Assembly: GCA_023101885.1 (NCBI GenBank)
Contig: JALPQD010000224.1
Coordinates: 2,300,355-2,364,354, forward strand
Length of the DNA stretch: 64,000 bases
Source: Typhlomys cinereus
Lineage: Eukaryota; Chordata; Mammalia; Rodentia; Platacanthomyidae
Direction: 5' to 3'
The notes under the pieces are model-generated. The model worked only from the letters and a program-made list of their open reading frames with translations, did not search any database and was not told the origin of the DNA. Shown one piece after another: positions 54,256 through 64,000 of this stretch. Each line of letters opens with the position of its first letter. The stretch's first letter is position 1. Made by a program: the position numbers and the translations under genes.

Positions 54256-54570
54256 ATCACTACAAGAAAAGTAACTAAGATACCATCTAAATATGACAGT
54301 TTTCAATATGTATGCCAAACAAGATAGCTTAAATATATATATTTTTCAAGAATTTAACCAAAAGACACAGATGAGTTCAAAAACATAATTTGTTGCTTTC
54401 AGTTACTGAAAAGATTTGAATGACATAAATAGTAAATTTGAATTCATATATAGTGCCACAAATACAACTGTAAAATATGTATAGTCTTTTGAAGCACTAC
54501 AAAATATTTATAAAATTTGAGCACATTTGTGACACTTATGCAATTTCAAATTTCAAAGGACTGAAATTCT

Positions 54571-54667
54571 GATTTTTGTTTTTTTAACGTGGGACCTGGG
54601 ATCCGAACTCAGAACCTTCTGCTTGTGAGACAGCATCACAACCCCTGAGCCATCTCTCCAGCCCCAA
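54571..54667 (-). mobile_element. Head-only SINE with perfect 17-bp duplication
   Basis: On the minus strand: GGGGCTGGAGAGATGGCTCA, the B-box region, 'CTGAGTTCGGATCCCAGGTC', then CCACGTT and directly an A-rich tail (plus-strand TTTTTGTTTTTTT, 54572-54586). The body and CA tail are absent. Flanking repeats CAAAGGACTGAAATTCT at 54554-54570 and 54668-54684 match exactly, so this ~80-nt RNA was itself retroposed with an A tail. Positions 54690-55065 look unique. Confidence 0.93.
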
Positions 54668-55069
54668 CAAAGGACTGAAATTCTACATATTATAATTTTT
54701 GACTGCAATGTCATTAAGTCAGAAATCAAATATTTTAGCAAACCTTTATAAGTCTCTATAATTTAAAATGAGTAAATGTGTTTTTAATAATCTATTGCCA
54801 AAGAAGAAACCACAAAGGAAATTAGAACATATTTTGAAATAAATGATATTGAAAATATAAAATATTAAGGCTTGTGGGATATAGGAAAATGTCCAAGTTT
54901 AAATGTAACATTAAAAATGTAAGGGCATTCATAACAAATCATCTTAAAATTAGAGAAAGCATAGCAAATAACCCTTCAGGAGGAATTAGAGACAGTAGAA
55001 GCATAATGAAGAACAAATCTCACAAAACAGGGAATTGAAGACGTCAATTGTTGGCATCTATAAAGCATT

Positions 55070-55250
55070 AATACAGGACTTTCAAGAGGTAAAGAGTTTG
55101 CTGCCAAATGGGTTGACTTAGTTCCATCCACAGAGCCACAGGGTAAAAGGAGAAAATTGATCCCTCCAAATTGTCCTCTGAACACATGTGCATTTTGACA
55201 CATGTCCATGTACACACACACAAAAAAATTTTTTTTAATTAAAAAAATTA
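55070..55250 (+). mobile_element. B2-like SINE, diverged
   Basis: 'GAGGTAAAGAGTTTGCTGCC', 'GACTTAGTTCCATCCACAGA', 'TTGTCCTCTGAACACATGTG' and a CA/A-rich tail at 55212-55250. Confidence 0.6.
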
Positions 55251-55251
55251 A

Positions 55252-55450
55252 ATTCTTTCAGAGTTTTGTATGAGAATATAGTGAATTTATGGTAGTTTCA
55301 CACTTTATTCCTCCATCCAATCCCATTACAATTTTTCCCTGTCTCTCGTCCCATTATAATACTTCTTCTTCCCTGTCAGTCTCCTTTCTATTTCCATGTG
55401 TGGCCCTTTGGTTTCATCTGTGTTGTCTCTGAAGGGATTTGCTAAAGCTA
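55252..55450 (-). mobile_element. Old LINE-1 3'UTR fragment, reverse
   Basis: 'TCACACTTTATTCCTCCATC', 'CCCATTACAATTTTTCCCTG' and 'TGTGGCCCTTTGGTTTCATC' parallel 5885-6120. Confidence 0.55.
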
Positions 55451-55471
55451 AATTAAAAAAAAAAAAAAAAA

Positions 55472-55850
55472 AGGATAGGAGGATAGCCCAAGTGTTTAAA
55501 GCCCTGTCCTTGCAAACAAAAAGTCTTGAGTTCAGATGCCCAGATTCCATGTAAAAATGTCAGCCTATGTGGCAGCTCACCTGTAATTCCAGCCCTGGAA
55601 GGCAGAGACTGGGAATCCCCAGAACAAGCCAGCTAGCCAGGTATCCCTAATGTCATGTTCTGAGTTTAATTAGAGACCCAGGCTCATAGCAACGAGGTGG
55701 AAGAACAATTAAGATGATTTCTGATACACCCTTGGGCCTCAGGGGCACACACACTTAAGTGCACTCACGTACATACACTCACTCACATGAAAACACACAT
55801 ACAAACAAATACATTCCCCTTACATACATACATGAAAGAAAGGCAAAAAC
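55472..55850 (+). mobile_element. Long DIP-like SINE variant
   Basis: 'AGGATAGGAGGATAGCCCAA', 'GTCTTGAGTTCAGATGCCC', 'GGCAGCTCACCTGTAATTCC', 'GTTTAATTAGAGACCCAGGC' and a CA/CATA-rich tail. It shares the TTAGAGACCCAGG block with 59138-59520 and not with other copies, suggesting a separate subfamily. Positions 55860-56685 show nothing recognisable. Confidence 0.72.
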
Positions 55851-56687
55851 ACACAAATATATCCCTGAAAAAACTGATAAAGAAAAAGAGAAATACATAT
55901 TTTCAAGTAAAGGAGACATTATTATAGATCCTATGATTATTAAATCTTGATGGAATTCTTGCTATTTGATCAACAATTTAGATAAAATGGACTATTTGAC
56001 ACAGGAATATATAGATATCTTATGTCTTTCTTAAGGAACTTGTATCTTTTATTTAAGCATTTCTAATAAGAAGGCTCCAGCAAGCGTGGCTTACAAACGT
56101 GTACAAGCACCAGAGGATGAAATGATGTCTCCGTGTATAGACTGACAATGGGAAACAGCAATATTTCTTTTATGAGATCTGTCCAATCTTGATATAAAAA
56201 TGTAACAAGAATGGAAGAAAAGAAGATTACCAGGCCAAACCCAGGCACATTAACACCAATCTAGTGATTTATAAAGTACCCAATGTTCCAAAGCCTTAGT
56301 CTACTCCAGAAAAAAAAATTTAAAAATTAAAAATAATGCCCTGGTTCTCCTGGCTCTATTCTTAGTCTCTCTCTCTCAGATATCAACACATTTATAAAAT
56401 AAAAAATAAAATATGTTCCTTTTAGTAGATGGGGGAATTTGATATCTCTTCATGGTTTAACATTAAAAATTTGGGGGGGTTCTATCCATACCACTTATTT
56501 TTTTAAGTTTTCTAGAGAATTTTTAATAACTCAGCCTTTTTACATTACAATACATATAAAATTTGGTGGTGTTTCTATGAATACATATTTCAATTGTTTA
56601 GAACAGATTATGTAGTCAATACACTGAAGTGGAATGTGCTAGAACTTTAGTAATGGTTACTTAGATCATAAGGTTTGGGTGCTTCTC

Positions 56688-56840
56688 ATTTTCATTTTTT
56701 TAATAAATTTTAAATGTTTTTTCCTCATTTTACAAGCATACTTATCCCTGCCTCCTTCCTTCCTCCCCTTTCCCATCTCCCCACTCCTCCCTTCATCAAT
56801 CCATCTCATTCCCTCCCACTGTCCTGCTAAAAACTTTTTT
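56688..56840 (-). mobile_element. LINE-1 3'UTR terminal fragment, reverse
   Basis: A/T-rich start, 'TTTTACAAGCATACTTATCC', a C-rich block and 'CATCAATCCATCTCATTCCC' match the outer end of 30233-30742. Confidence 0.6.
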
Positions 56841-56847
56841 AAAGCTA

Positions 56848-57015
56848 GGTTTAGAGGGTAAAATAGCTCAACAGGAAAGGTGCCAACTCACAAACACGGT
56901 GACCTGAGGTTGATTCCAGGAGACCTACAGGGTAGAAGAGAACTGACTTCCTACAATTGCCCACTGAGCTCCACCCATAACCATGCTATAGTCTCTCTCT
57001 CTCTCTCAACTAGAT
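56848..57015 (+). mobile_element. B2-like SINE
   Basis: 'AGAGGGTAAAATAGCTCAAC', 'GACCTGAGGTTGATTCCAGG', 'CCACTGAGCTCCACCCATAA' and (CT)n. Positions 57020-57395 look unique. Confidence 0.6.
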
Positions 57016-57399
57016 TTAGAAAGGAATAGTCTTCCTCCAACTAAAAATGTCTACAAAGTGCCTTTAGCAAAATAATTTTAATGGTAAAGTTTTTCCTTCT
57101 GTAATAAAAATTAAAACAAGATAACCACTGCTGTTACATTTTCATTCAGTGCTGCACAGTAAGTTTTCAGTGAGCTGCCAGTCATTTTCTGGCATGCTGA
57201 GTATGTACTTAGTAAGAATCACCCGAAGTTTATTTTGAAATAGATATTTAAAACTGACAAGCAACAACAACAAATCCAAAGAACCCACACAATGCATCGA
57301 ATTTAGCTCGATTAATATACTAATCCCTAACTGCTTGACCCAAATTGTTCTTCATATATCCAAAGTTTTTTCTTTTTATTTATTTAAAAAAATGTGATT

Positions 57400-57600
57400 A
57401 GTGGGCTGATGAGATAACTCAGCAGGTAAGGGGCTCGTTCACACACCTAGAGACCCAAGTTCCGTCCATGGAAGAGAAGAGAAAGACAGAAAGACGCCCA
57501 TGCACTATGGCATGCATTCATATGTCTCCTCCTCCTTCCCCTTTCTATTTCTCCCCCCTCCCTCCCTCCCTCCTTCCCTTTCAAATAAAACAATTAATCA
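57400..57600 (+). mobile_element. B2-like SINE
   Basis: 'GTGGGCTGATGAGATAACTC', 'GACCCAAGTTCCGTCCATGG', a pyrimidine-rich stretch and 'TTTCAAATAAAACAATTAA'. Confidence 0.6.
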
Positions 57601-58015
57601 GCATATGAAGTAATGTGTTTCATTACGACATTTTCACATGTACATAGCATGGGCTTCACTAATTTTCACCTGGTTACCTTCCTTTGTCCTCTCCCCCTTG
57701 TACTTTCTTACTTTTTTATATCTACATTCCATTGTAAAGAGGTGTTTGTCTTTCTGAGGCTAATTTCACTTAGCTCTGTGATCTCTAGTTGTATCCATTT
57801 CCTGCAAGTGACCTTTTTTTTGAGACAGGTACTACTCTGTAGTCCAGACTGCCCTTAGACTCATGGTGGTCCTCCTGCCTTGACCTCCTGTACCCTAAGG
57901 TTACAGGTCTGAGATACTATGTCCAGCTTCTTTTGCTCTCCCATTGTGTGTATTGTACTGCATTTTCTGCAGCCATTTACCCATTGGTTACACATCTTAG
58001 AGTCAAATCAAGCTG
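57601..58015 (-). mobile_element. Old LINE-1 fragment, reverse, split by a B1
   Basis: 'CACATGTACATAGCATGGGC', 'CTGAGGCTAATTTCACTTAG' and 'TAGTTGTATCCATTTCCTGC' before the B1, then 'CTCCCATTGTGTGTATTGTA' and 'GCAGCCATTTACCCATTGG' after it. This is the usual L1 3' text order. Confidence 0.65.
57812..57935 (-). mobile_element. B1 SINE, reverse
   Basis: 'TTTTTTTGAGACAGGTACTA', 'CTGTAGTCCAGACTGCCCTT' and 'CTCCTGCCTTGACCTCCTGT' are a clear reversed B1 inserted in the old L1. Confidence 0.8.
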
Positions 58016-58017
58016 TT

Positions 58018-58140
58018 TGCTTGTTTTGAGGTAGGTCTCATGTAGTTAAGGCTCACCTCAATTTCATCATATAACCAAGGGTGACTTTGAACTCCTATCT
58101 TCTGTCTCCATCTCCCAAGTGCTGAGATTTCAGAAATGGT
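58018..58140 (-). mobile_element. B1 SINE, reverse
   Basis: 'GTTTTGAGGTAGGTCTCATG', 'GGGTGACTTTGAACTCCTAT' and 'CATCTCCCAAGTGCTGAGAT'. Confidence 0.75.
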
Positions 58141-58154
58141 ACAACTTAAACCAA

Positions 58155-58157
58155 CCG

Positions 58158-58211
<54 letters not shown>

Positions 58212-58418
58212 GCCTCTGGAGGTCCAAGGGTGACTTCAGGAAAATTTCTGGATTGTTCTATCTCCTTTGTGCTCTGCTCTGGATTTCCCAGGCTCTACCT
58301 TGCAGGCCAGAAGTGAAGGTGGCCACCACTTCCACCTGGTGTGGGATATGGGATCTGAACTCAGGTTCTTCTGCTTGTGAGGCAGTAGCTTAACCCCTGG
58401 GCCATCTCTCCAGCCCCC
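58155..58418 (-). mobile_element. DIP-like SINE, reverse, with (CT)n in place of the TG tail
   Basis: (CT)n (58160-58212), 'GGTCCAAGGGTGACTTCAGG', 'GATTTCCCAGGCTCTACCTT', 'TATGGGATCTGAACTCAGG' and head 'TTAACCCCTGGGCCATCTCT'. Positions 58420-59135 hold no recognisable feature. Confidence 0.85.
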
Positions 58419-59137
58419 AGAAACCAAGGTTTCTATGAATGCATGCAGGCACTCATCATTCAGGCAGAGGGAGTAAGAGGCAAACTACAAAGCAGATTGA
58501 GCCACCAAACCTAAAGGCCTGCCCCTTGGGACGTGCCTTCCTCAAGCCACACTCCTCTTCCATCTTCCTAAGCATTAGCACCAGCTAAGGACACAAACAC
58601 ACGCACCTGTGGGAACATCTCACATCATTGAAGAAACCAGAACATTGCTGTGAAATGCAGACTCACCTGTATCGCCCATCTGAAGTCCATATTCTTGGAC
58701 TGAGAGCCTCTCTTGGATGCTGAAAGATGCGTCACTTCACATCCAGGTTTTCAGATGAGTTCTTCTTCTAGTCAGGAACCATTCTGCTGCCCTCTTTATT
58801 CAAGTTTGTCCCTTAGTTTTCAGCTCACTAGATTAGCTGTGATCTTATCAAAAGCCTCAAGCTCCACTAACAGTTGAGCACATCTAGCACCTAGATTTTC
58901 TTTTCTAATATGTTTTTTTCTTTAGTGAACGGAGCAAGGCTTTTTGCGGGAATGGCAAGGTCTAGGGCAGAAGACAGGCAAGATCTGGGATTTTTATAGT
59001 CTCAGAAAGACCAGAAATGGGAAAAAGTCAAAGGAGCCAATAGAAAGAGCTCCCAAAAGCCAGAGTCAGAACAGTGTAAACACAATCAATCAAATGTCCA
59101 CGAGATTATACACGTGTAATTAATGACTAATAAATTA

Positions 59138-59520
59138 GGTGCTGGGGAGATGTCTTAGTGGTTAAAGTCTTTGCCTCACAAGCGAAAGACCCTGAGTTTG
59201 AATCCTCAAATCCCAGGCAATAATGTTGGCCGGTGTGGCAGTCCATCTGTAATTCTAGTACTGGAAGGCAGAGCCTGAGACTCCCTGGAACAAGGTGTCT
59301 AGACATACTAGCCCCCCCTAATAGTGCATTTAATTAGAGACCCAGGACCACAACAATTAGGCAAAGAGATATAAAAGCTATTGAGGATGATTCCTGATAT
59401 ATCACCCTTGGGCCTCCACAGGCACATACATCCAAATGTCCTCTTGTATACCCAACCACAGTGCCCTCCACATGCAAAATATACACACATGCCCATATAC
59501 ATATGAAATAAAAATCATTA
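59138..59520 (+). mobile_element. Long DIP-like SINE variant
   Basis: 'GGTGCTGGGGAGATGTCTTA', 'GACCCTGAGTTTGAATCCTC', 'GGCAGTCCATCTGTAATTCT', 'TTAATTAGAGACCCAGGACC', 'GGCCTCCACAGGCACATACA' and an ATAAAAATCATT tail. Same subfamily as 55472-55850. Confidence 0.8.
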
Positions 59521-59954
59521 AACGAATGTAATTTGTATGTGGAGGAGAAGAAACAAGTCTCTACCTAGAAGAATTCCAGATGCCATTATGACAGGCCCTC
59601 ACTTTTGAGTATAGGCTGCCCATGTGACTACATTCCAAAGTGCATGTGAAATGGAAAGGATGATGGAGTACTGATAACTTTACAGTGGAGAAGACAACAT
59701 GATGCGCACTGCAGTGGAGAGAAGAGCAGCAATAAATAACAAGCAGAGATGCACGTGTGCCCTCCATAGGATAGGATGAGACCACCTCCACCACACTCCC
59801 AGGTCTAATGAAGAGATCCTCATCAACTAGATTCCAACTGAGGCCATTTGGCAAGTACTCTAGGGAGTAACTGGATAAGCTTCAAAGATGGTGGGGTTGT
59901 CGAAGAGAAGAAAAGCCTAAGGAAGGAAGACAACTAAGTTGTCTTGATAAAGTT

Positions 59955-60050
59955 AGCAATGTAGCAGTTAAGGGTGTAATTCGTGGTGCAACGTGTACTT
60001 AGCAGGCACGTGGTCTTGAGTCGAGTCCCCAGTACCACATACACAAAAAG
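59955..60050 (+). mobile_element. ID-like SINE
   Basis: 'AGTTAAGGGTGTAATTCGTG' and 'GTCTTGAGTCGAGTCCCCAG' keep the B-box. 'TACCACATACACAAAAAG' forms the tail. Positions 59525-59950 and 60055-60420 are unremarkable. Confidence 0.5.
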
Positions 60051-60423
60051 TGCCAATCTTGGTTCATTAATTGACGAACAAAGCAGACTAGTGTAAGATG
60101 TGAATCCAGGGGAACCTGGTGGAGAACAAGTAGGCATTCTGTTATCTTCAAAATTTTTCTGTAAATCAAAGTCTGTTAAATAAAAAAGTTTATGAGAAAC
60201 AAAGAATTAAGCATCAACATAAATGAAATATGCCCTAAGTTATGGACACAATATGGCATACTTCCTAATTCCATGAAACATTGACTTGAATATGATTAGA
60301 GAGTTGGTCCATGGATCTTGTATTATCTGTATTCCTCTCAAATGTCCAGTTTCCTATTTTTTTAAAGACTCACTGTAAAGCAATTGTGTGGAAGCAAAAA
60401 CGTTGATTTCTCCTAAAATTATG

Positions 60424-60480
60424 AGTTCTTTCTTCCTTTCTATCTTCCTTCCTTCTTCTTTTTCTTTCTTTCTTTTTTTT
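60424..60480. repeat. Short polypyrimidine tract
   Basis: CTTT/CCTT words, almost pure C/T. Confidence 0.85.
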
Positions 60481-60680
60481 AGATACTGAATTCATGAAGA
60501 TAACTTTACAGTGCTCCTGCTGTGCTGGTTGCCAAGCACGTCTTGTGCCCTGGGCGATGCCCTCCTGCCCTTGGGGAAGCAGCAGAACTGTACCATCCTT
60601 GGTTCTGACCCACAGCTTTCTGCCACTTTTCCTAACTGGTAACTAAGAGTGTTTTTCCCCTGGATAATTAGCTGCTTGGG

Positions 60681-60683
<3 letters not shown>

Positions 60684-60777
<94 letters not shown>

Positions 60778-60781
60778 GAGG
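60684..60781. repeat. (GA)n microsatellite
   Basis: About 98 bases of GA with two AAGA/GGAG interruptions. The Ser/Leu-rich reverse frame is compositional. Positions 60785-61200 show no other feature. Confidence 0.96.
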
Positions 60782-61202
60782 GAAATATATTTTGATTATC
60801 AAAGAGTCTGCTCACAAGTGGTCAATAAACATTCATTGAAAGAATGAATGACCAACTTAGCAATTCAGTCCAAGCTCCCTGGATCCTGACACGTGTTTCC
60901 TCCGGACCTGGAATGAAGTCAGAACAGCTCATGTTTTTGGAGAACTGTGTGGATGGGTGTGATTGTTTAGGGATCTTTGTAAATGTTAGCTGTAATTTTA
61001 TTAGGCAACTTGAATCAAAGAGATTCATATGTAGAAAATGCTTAGAAAAGTTTCCCAAAAAAGTTAGTTTTTCTTTATTATTCTTTCTTTTTTCTTCTTT
61101 CTCCCTTCTTTTCTCTTCCTCTCCTAATAGTCCTATTGACCAAATTAAACTTCAGTCTGTTAGTTTCTTGAAAGGAAAAGCTAAAAAATCTCCTATACAT
61201 TT

Positions 61203-61640
61203 GCTGCTGGAGAGATGGCTCAGCTGGTGAAGCGTTTCCTCCGCAAGTACCTGAGTTTGGATTCACAGCACCACTAAGAAGCCTGGTGCTGTCCTGCGCG
61301 TTTGTGTCCCAGCATGGGCGTAAGGACAGAGACAGGAGGATCCCTGGAGCTCTCTGGCCGGCCAGCCAATGAGCTCCAGGTTCAGTGAGTACCTCTGTCT
61401 CACAAAGACATAGTAGAGAACACCAGGCAGAAATGATGGCAGCCTGCACTTCTAGCCCTGGTGGGCAGAGCCTGGAAAATCCCACAGCAAAGCAAAAAGG
61501 AGATGGAAGAAATCCAGAATGATTCTCAAAGTCACCTTTGGTCCTTCACAGGGACATACAGTACCCTCTGATCTCATAAACACACACACACACACAAATA
61601 CAAAATAAAAATATATAAATAAAGTTTTAAAAAATTTAAA
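61203..61640 (+). mobile_element. Chimeric SINE: tRNA head, B1-like middle, DIP-like 3' half
   Basis: 'CTGGAGAGATGGCTCAGCTG' and 'CTGAGTTTGGATTCACAGCA' (head), 'GGACAGAGACAGGAGGATCC' and 'CTGGCCGGCCAGCCAATGAG' plus 'GTACCTCTGTCTCAC' (B4/B1-like body), then 'GAACACCAGGCAGAAATGAT', 'GGTGGGCAGAGCCTGGAAAA', 'AATCCAGAATGATTCTCAAA' and CA/A-rich tail (DIP-like body without its own head). Positions 61640-62005 are A/T-rich with nothing else. Confidence 0.75.
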
Positions 61641-62063
61641 AAAAGAAAGGACTCTTGTCTGAACATCTTTTAGTATTTATGGAGAATAATGTATACTACA
61701 AGAAGAGTTTCTTACATCATTTAAGAAAATGGTTTCAAATAATTTCATCAATATTATTCATATATAGTTGGTCATCTAACTTTATTGAGGTTAAGGTCTT
61801 TTTAAACCTTTTTTTTCTAACTGAAAATGGAAAAGCTATATTTTGCATTATGATTTATTACACAATAAAATATGAATATGAATATAAACATATTATGTGC
61901 ATGTACATCATGAACATGCATATATTAAGGAAATGGAATCTTAGTACAAAATAAGTACTTGGAAAGAGATGGGTAACTTGATGCCTTCTCCACATACATT
62001 TCTTTTTTTTAAACATTTTTTATTATTATTTCTGCTCATACAAACTTAATAGGTACACCGGTT

Positions 62064-62155
62064 CCCTCCCTCCCTCCTCCTCCCCCCGACCCCCCTGCTC
62101 CCCCTCCCCTCACCCCTCCCTCCCCATCCCCCAGTGCCTCCCCCCCAATCCCCAG
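62064..62155 (-). repeat. G-rich purine block of the L1 3'UTR
   Basis: C-rich on plus (CCCTCC, CCCCCC words), hence G-rich on the L1 sense strand. Equivalent blocks lie at 1363-1448, 2425-2480, 2798-2860 and 47683-47740. G-rich quadruplex-prone tracts are a known feature of mammalian L1 3'UTRs. Confidence 0.85.
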
Positions 62156-63041
62156 AGAATCCTTTAATGTGTATGCCAGACTCTTCTCTGGGCCCTCCTC
62201 TCTGATGATGTACAAGGACCCAGTGGCATTTCCCTGAACCCTTTCCCGTGTTCCCCTTAAGCATAGGAACACTACTGTGGCTGTCATTCCCTTGCCTCCA
62301 AGGATCTTGGTGCCTTTAGCAAATGCTAGACTTTGTGGGGTCAATAATGTGTTGGACATAGCGCAGGTCATGCAAAGTCCTATTATGATTGCTTCGGCCC
62401 TAACTTATGTGGAGTATCTTGCAAATCATTGCTCCTCCCATCCTTGTGCTCTTACACTCTTACCACTCTCTCTTCCGCAAATGTCCCTGAGCTTCAGGAT
62501 GGGGAGAGATTAGTCTGGCCTAGTTCTAGGTGGTTGATATAGAGTCTCTGAAGTTCTGGATTGTGGTTTATTGATTTTCTTTTGCAGTTTTGCTGCTCCT
62601 GCAATGCCCTTCACTCCATCCTGATGGGTATTGGATGTCACCCCCTGGCCAGAGATAAAAAGCTGTTAAACTAGAGTCTTGTTATAAGAGTATATTCAAA
62701 GGTAGATGTAATAAAAGTAGGAAACCACAGTGAGGGAGGGGTCAATCACCCTTTTGCAAAATGGTTACTTTTTATCTGCCAGAGTATATGCCCTCCCCTT
62801 CTGGTGAGATCATACCCCCTCAGTTGAAAATGATCAGGAACGAAAAGTCTGTGAACTTAACCTGATGTCTCATTACTTACTTGCAGTCCTTGATGGTCTG
62901 CTGTAACATGGTCCCCTCTCTTCTGGTTTCTGGTGTGGCCCTCCTACCCCATCCCTCCTGTTCATAATCTTTTCAATTACTATAGGTATTACAGAGATTT
63001 ATCTTTATGAGTGTCTTTAGGTGGGCTGGGTGGATTTGGTA

Positions 63042-64000
63042 CTAGGAGCCACCTATTAGGGAGTACATACGGCATTTAATTTTCTGGGTCTGGGATACTT
63101 CACTTAATATAATTGTTTCTAATAACATCCATTTCCCAGCAAATTCTAGTAATTCATTATTTTTGATGGCTGAGTAGTATTCCATTGTATAGATGTACCA
63201 CAGTTTTCTTATCCACTCGTCAACTGTTGGATATTTGGGTTGATTCCATGACTTTGCTATTGTAAACAGTGCTGCTATGAACATGGTTGTGCTTGTTCCA
63301 TCGAGGTGAATTTTTGCTGTATGTGGGGTTATTCCCAAAAGTGGAATCCCAGGGTCATATGGCATTTCAATCTTTAATTTCTTTAAGAAGCTCCAGATGG
63401 CTCGCCAGAGTGATTGTATGAGCCTGCATTCCCACCAGCAATGTAGGAGAGTTCCCCTCTCTCCACATCCTCTCCAGCATTTGTTGTTGTTTGTATTGTG
63501 GATTTTTACCATCCTGACCGGGGTGAGATGATATCTCAGGGAAGTTTTGATTTGCATTTCCCTGATGGCTAAGGAAGTGGAGCATTTTTTAAGATATTTG
63601 TTAGACATTTTAATTTCATCCCTGGTAAAGTTTCTTTTAAGTTCCAGGGCCCATTTTTTAATTGGGCCATTAGTTTCCTTGGTGTTTAGTTTTCTAAGTT
63701 CTTTGTGCACTCTGGACAGTAGAGCTCTATCAGATATGTGGTTAGTGAAGATTTTCTCCCATTCTGTGGGTTGCCTTTGAGCTCGTGTTGCAATCTCTTT
63801 ATCTGAACAGAAGCTCTTTAATTTCACAAGATCCCAACTGTTGAGAGTTGGTAGCAGTGACTGTGCCATTGGATGTCTGTTTAGGAAGTGTTGGCCTAGC
63901 CCAATCAGCTCGAGGGAGTTCCCTATCCTTTCAACTATGATTTTTATAGTCTCTGGCCTTATATCAAGGTCCTTGATCCATTTGGAATTAATTCTTGTAC
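63042..64000 (-). CDS. L1 ORF2 C-terminal region, open to the window edge (partial)
   Basis: About 318 codons read without a stop from the window edge to the stop at 63042. The known role is the C-terminal part of the L1 endonuclease/reverse transcriptase, needed for retrotransposition. The Cys/His knuckle is intact: C-x3-C-x7-H-x4-C at 63479-63426 (CWRGC ... LLHCWWEC). Typical end motifs follow: WNQPKYPTVDEW and YTMEYYSAIKNNE. The frame stays open upstream of the first Met at 63869 with ordinary ORF2 wording (GLGQHFLNRHPMAQS), so it starts outside the window. Whether the whole element is intact cannot be judged. Confidence 0.88.
   Translation of the reverse strand, partial: TRINSKWIKDLDIRPETIKIIVERIGNSLELIGLGQHFLNRHPMAQSLLPTLNSWDLVKLKSFCSDKEIATRAQRQPTEWEKIFTNHISDRALLSRVHKELRKLNTKETNGPIKKWALELKRNFTRDEIKMSNKYLKKCSTSLAIREMQIKTSLRYHLTPVRMVKIHNTNNNKCWRGCGERGTLLHCWWECRLIQSLWRAIWSFLKKLKIEMPYDPGIPLLGITPHTAKIHLDGTSTTMFIAALFTIAKSWNQPKYPTVDEWIRKLWYIYTMEYYSAIKNNELLEFAGKWMLLETIILSEVSQTQKIKCRMYSLIGGS

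Larger units (their letters stand above)
62010..64000 (-). mobile_element. LINE-1, minus strand, runs off the window
   Basis: Plus strand begins with the poly-A complement (TTCTTTTTTTTAAACATTTT), then the reversed 3'UTR with its C-rich block (62064-62150), and the ORF2 C-terminus from 63042. The 3'UTR resembles the copy at 946-1520. The ORF2 part is uninterrupted within the window, so this is the best preserved L1 here; the rest lies beyond 64000. Confidence 0.95.

Noticed and set aside
2485..61640. SINE heads as functional tRNA genes
   Set aside because: They keep A-box and B-box-like motifs but not a full cloverleaf, and they continue into SINE bodies with A-rich tails and target duplications.

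Overview
This is a gene-poor mammalian nuclear segment, almost certainly from a rodent. I see no convincing host protein-coding exon, no functional RNA gene and nothing prokaryotic. The rodent call rests on many B1-like, ID-like, B4-like and tRNA-derived B2-superfamily SINEs with the 'GGCTGGAGAGRTGGCTCAGGGGTTAA' head, plus a rodent-style LINE-1. The main SINE has a 3' body unlike mouse B2 and ends in a CA-rich tail. It may be the DIP family of jerboas and their relatives (Dipodoidea), but that is inference from memory. MIR, MER5A and L2 relics confirm ordinary mammalian background.

Layout. 1-4.4 kb: a pyrimidine tract, old repeats, and two plus-strand L1 3' ends stacked at one target site (928-2930), the second carrying a nested SINE. 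4.4-22 kb: unique-looking DNA with scattered SINEs, L2/MIR/MER5A relics, four copies of a ~420-bp 'GTCAACTTGATGG' repeat, a 440-bp CA-rich array (14928-15366) and a CT tract (21541-21835). 22.2-23.07 kb: unique, becoming GC-rich up to a 25-N assembly gap (23072-23096). 23.1-29.86 kb: an extraordinary ~6.76-kb polypurine tract abutting the gap. 30-32 kb: old L1 3'UTR and SINEs. 32.1-37.05 kb: an old minus-strand L1 broken by at least four SINEs. 37-47 kb: SINEs, microsatellites and a 560-bp CCTT/CTTT tract (45188-45749). 47614-54255: a near-complete but inactivated minus-strand L1 with a perfect 15-bp target-site duplication and ~184-bp repeated monomer sequence in its 5' region. 54.3-62 kb: more SINEs, including a 'head-only' SINE with a perfect 17-bp duplication. 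62.0-64.0 kb: a better preserved minus-strand L1 running off the window with an open ORF2 C-terminus.

The only proteins encoded are L1 ORF1 and ORF2. L1 ORF2 supplies the endonuclease and reverse transcriptase that mobilise L1 and, in trans, the Pol III-transcribed SINEs. The direct repeats and A-rich tails seen here are the marks of that process. The very long minus-strand reading frames in the polypurine tract (up to about 1,190 codons of Phe/Ser/Leu) are composition artefacts. I found no undescribed biological system. The best candidates for a second look are the polypurine tract and its gap, the double L1 insertion, the head-only SINE and the L1 promoter monomers.
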